64,000 nt of DNA from NCBI GenBank assembly GCA_030407085.1, contig CM059587.1:85263001-85327000 (forward strand). The letters are read 5' to 3'. This document shows positions 61,601-64,000 of the stretch, one piece after another; position 1 is the stretch's first letter; each line of letters starts with the position of its first letter. The DNA comes from Trichopria drosophilae (Eukaryota; Arthropoda; Insecta; Hymenoptera; Diapriidae). A program made the position numbers and the translations under genes. The notes under the pieces are model-generated. The model searched no databases. It was given only the letters and a program-made list of their open reading frames with translations, and was not told the DNA's origin.

Positions 61601-62930
61601 CGATTATAGTCATATTTTTATATCAATTATAAAAATATATAATTCATAAGACACAAGTTGAAAATTGAAAATTAATGTTTGACATCATACACGATAAATA
61701 TTATTAATAAAAATAAGTTATATTCGTTAAAATATAAAATAAATTATTTTGTATAGTTACTAACGTTATTAGTTCAGACTTAATATTGAAATAACATTTT
61801 TTAGTACCTCCCCTATAACATCTCGGCAGACAGAATTCCGTATGATGTCATGGATAATAAGACCAGTTCGCTTCAGCTGTAAATAAAAACAGAACTCATA
61901 AATAGTATCTTGCACTTCACATTGTCAGAAATGTTTTTCATATACTAACCTCATCTTCAGCCTGAGTAACTGATCTAGATAAAGTGATGATGGTAAACGT
62001 CAGAGCTCCGAATAGTAAAGTCAATCGAGCAAACGCTGAAATATGGTCGATTGATGGTTCAACCGTCACTGGATCCAGAATAACAAAAACAATGATCACT
62101 AGTGCAACAGTTATGTGTATGATGCTCACCAAAACCGGAAAATTATAATAAACACATGCTTCGTGCGAGATTTTGTACATCGTCAAGTGCATTTCTCGCA
62201 ATTTAATTAGCAATCTTAACGACCCATTGTTCACGACAACTTTTGTTGCATTCATCATACAGATCGTATGAGGTATCGATGGTTTCACTAAGTTCGCAAA
62301 AGTCTCGTTGACCGATTTGCTGAACAGCAGAATAGTCCTTACGATTAAGACATATTGAGACATGAACGAGGCAATTACCATGTTGGGACCTATTATAATG
62401 AAAGATGGTTTACCAGCATTCTTTTGCACAAGCACACTAATTATAACACTCGTAAATATTACTGTATTCAAAATCAATATCTTCAAATGCTGTACGAATG
62501 CTCGTCTGTTGTAGTCGGTAACATCCTTCACTCTTTGTTCAAGCTCGTATATATTCACGATCAATTTGATCAACGGTTTGGTATAGTACACGAAGTAAAG
62601 TAGTACTATAGCCGAATTGATGACGCCACAAAATGTATAAGAGTAATTAACCAGTTGGTATAAAATCGAAGATGGTTTCTCCATTTTCCAATTCAAAAAC
62701 CAATTGACAATAAATATTCCGCAAATCAAACTAACGCTGTAGAATGAAGAAAAGCACGAGCGACCTACGTACGGTGAACGACCGCATGCTTTGTCTACAA
62801 CTTTTTTGTCTTTTATCGAAATCGACGCTAGCCCAAACACTTTGAAAAACAGTATAATACATTTTAAATACTGCAATTTCGTCAGTTCTATTTTCCGAAT
62901 GATCTTCATCTCTACGGGCCGACTGAGCAC
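55688..62930 (-). CDS. Gustatory receptor (Gr-B), four exons
   Basis: Minus-strand exons: 62,930-61,950; 61,876-61,808; 55,935-55,846; 55,786-55,688, encoding 412 residues. Hydrophobic segments lie near residues 21-37, 61-79, 97-115, 148-168, 178-203, 264-285 and 298-317; the final segment at 381-395 carries TYLVVLIQF, the Gr signature. Exon 3 contains CFSAYGFIRLNDSL, matching the pre-TM7 motif of Gr-A. All three introns are phase 0 and exons 2-4 are 69, 90 and 99 nt, exactly as in Gr-A, so the two are tandem paralogs despite low overall identity. Intron sizes are 73, 5,872 and 59 bp: here the transposon-filled intron is the second, in Gr-A the first. Met8 is an alternative start. Family knowledge: chemosensory ligand-gated channel in the plasma membrane. 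Ligand unknown. Confidence 0.93.
55936..59602 (-). other. Gr-B intron 2, lower part; degenerate repeats
   Basis: No exon-like frame seen. Around 57,000-57,240 and 57,570-58,350 there are 'cagcgtccaaaa', 'aaaatggaggatccaaaatgg' and similar words of the 36.2-kb repeat family, too diverged to delimit. Confidence 0.4.
59603..60055. mobile_element. Truncated relative of the composite fold-back element
   Basis: It starts TTACTTCGACCAAGACCATA and follows the same order as the 21.5-23.8 kb element: AAGTATTGAATTTGGTCA, GTCGACGTTTCAG, GTCCGT repeats, a GCGATATCTCGCGAATGG block, TTAGATCTGATTAG, then ATCAACGATAATGCC, where it stops. The remaining half of the arm is missing. Located in Gr-B intron 2. Confidence 0.75.
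60140..60310 (+). repeat. G-rich block with direct repeat, G-quadruplex potential
   Basis: A 170-bp island of G runs on the plus strand ending in a run of ten C. GAAGCAGGGGAGTGAGGCGG near 60,150 is repeated with changes as GAAGCGGGGGAGCGTGGCGG near 60,273. Several tracts of four or more G could form quadruplexes. Open frames here are low-complexity artefacts. Confidence 0.7.
60311..61807 (-). other. Gr-B intron 2, upper part, nothing recognised
   Basis: AT-rich intron sequence without exon-like frames or repeats that I can delimit. Confidence 0.45.
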
Positions 62931-64000
62931 GCGTTTAAAGGAGGAAACTTTTAAAGGACATTTTCACTCGCGACATGGATAAGTCCTTTCCGATACCGAA
63001 CATTAGATCCACTGACAGCTTTTGTATTTGCGGGGTTCCCAAAGTTTGTCTTGGCCTCATTTCACGATTTGTTCTGATCCAATTGTTACTGCCAGGAAGG
63101 ACTGTTGCATAGTTAATAAGGTTCATTAGGGTCTCAGTGTTCTAACACCTATATATCCGTTAATCGATGTCATAAGACCCGGCCCTACGACAGTGGTAGA
63201 GTTAAAAATTCAATATATTACTGTAGGTGTGATTGCTTTACTGCACATTCGTGAGTATTATAATGATCCTTATCGATTTTCTCAAAAGTAAACCGTGTTG
63301 ATATGTCGTAAATTTGTAATTACGTAGTTTGTTACCGCTTTAAAGATACTTTTTAGGTTAGAAACTTTTTAGTAATTATAATTTTGTTTGTAAACCTGAA
63401 TTACAATTTGATCTCAAGAAAGTAAATGCTCTATAGCAGAATAAGGAAGTTAAATCTAAGGATGTGTCCCTTACGATTTAAACGACATATAGTTGACTAT
63501 ATATACGCAGCATTACTCATCTCTTTGTGAGCCTAGTTAGAATTTAGTGAATATTTTCTGCCCGGTAGTTACCAAGCCCAATACAGAATTTCGAGAATAT
63601 TTACTTCCCTATTACATGGCCGGATGAATCTAGCTTTGTGGTCATTCGCGTTTTTTCTCGAAGGGTCGACTCCTAAATCTGAGGGAGGCGAAAACGTGTG
63701 GAAAGTTTGTAACACATTTTTCTTTTCCCATGTTCGAACATACATTCTCAATGATTTACGAATGACTGACTTTGGCTTGGGAGTTCAATACACTGAGTAA
63801 ACAATGTCCATCCACATCATTAAGGTAACGAGAGTACACTCGATGAATGGAACTCCAATTAAAGGTGTGAACACTTGTTAAATAGCATTCGCGTCCTTTA
63901 AAGTCTTCAAATAAATACGTTTTTAAATGTAAACAGTAAAAGATGTTTTTGTAATTGAGTGCATAAAATAAACTATAAGATATTTCGTCAAAATTGCGGA
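62931..64000. other. Upstream region of Gr-B, no promoter recognised
   Basis: A 63-codon minus frame (62,935-63,126) lies directly before Gr-B and could be leader sequence. It is not in frame with a convincing earlier start. No TATA box stands out. Confidence 0.4.

Overview
This window is insect nuclear DNA: strongly AT-rich, with short exons, GT-AG introns of about 60 bp to 8 kb, and many short non-autonomous transposons. The gene content (classic six-cysteine odorant-binding proteins and seven-transmembrane gustatory receptors) is insect-specific. A hymenopteran or similar insect would fit, but that is inference; nothing here fixes the species.

Four chemosensory genes can be rebuilt exon by exon, all on the minus strand. 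OBP-1 (4,810-19,252; six exons, 144 residues) and OBP-2 (28,815-32,344; five exons, 140 residues) form a tandem pair with matching exon phases and two exons of identical length (89 and 112 nt). Gr-A (46,055-52,653; four exons, 432 residues) and Gr-B (55,688-62,930; four exons, 412 residues) form a second pair. Each has one long first exon and three C-terminal exons of exactly 69, 90 and 99 nt joined at phase 0, the ancestral insect gustatory-receptor layout. The OBPs would be secreted odorant or tastant carriers in sensillum lymph; the Grs would be ligand-gated cation channels in chemosensory neuron membranes.

One further candidate gene is on the plus strand at 35,262-35,408. It encodes a 48-residue peptide with a signal-peptide-like start, 34 bp after a TATAAAAG box. 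I do not recognise the product.

The remaining DNA is intronic or intergenic and dominated by inverted-repeat elements: long fold-backs (8.3-9.8, 13.4-14.5, 21.5-23.8, 32.9-34.3 kb), pogo-like MITEs (TA target sites), piggyBac-like MITEs (TTAA target sites), a family starting ACACTGAGAGAAAT, and degenerate tandem repeats. Several are nested. No intact transposase or reverse transcriptase was seen. I found no CRISPR array, rRNA or convincing tRNA, and no clearly new multi-gene system. The most unusual objects are the composite fold-back at 21.5-23.8 kb, the nested palindromes at 13.4-14.5 kb and the small secreted-peptide candidate at 35.2 kb.
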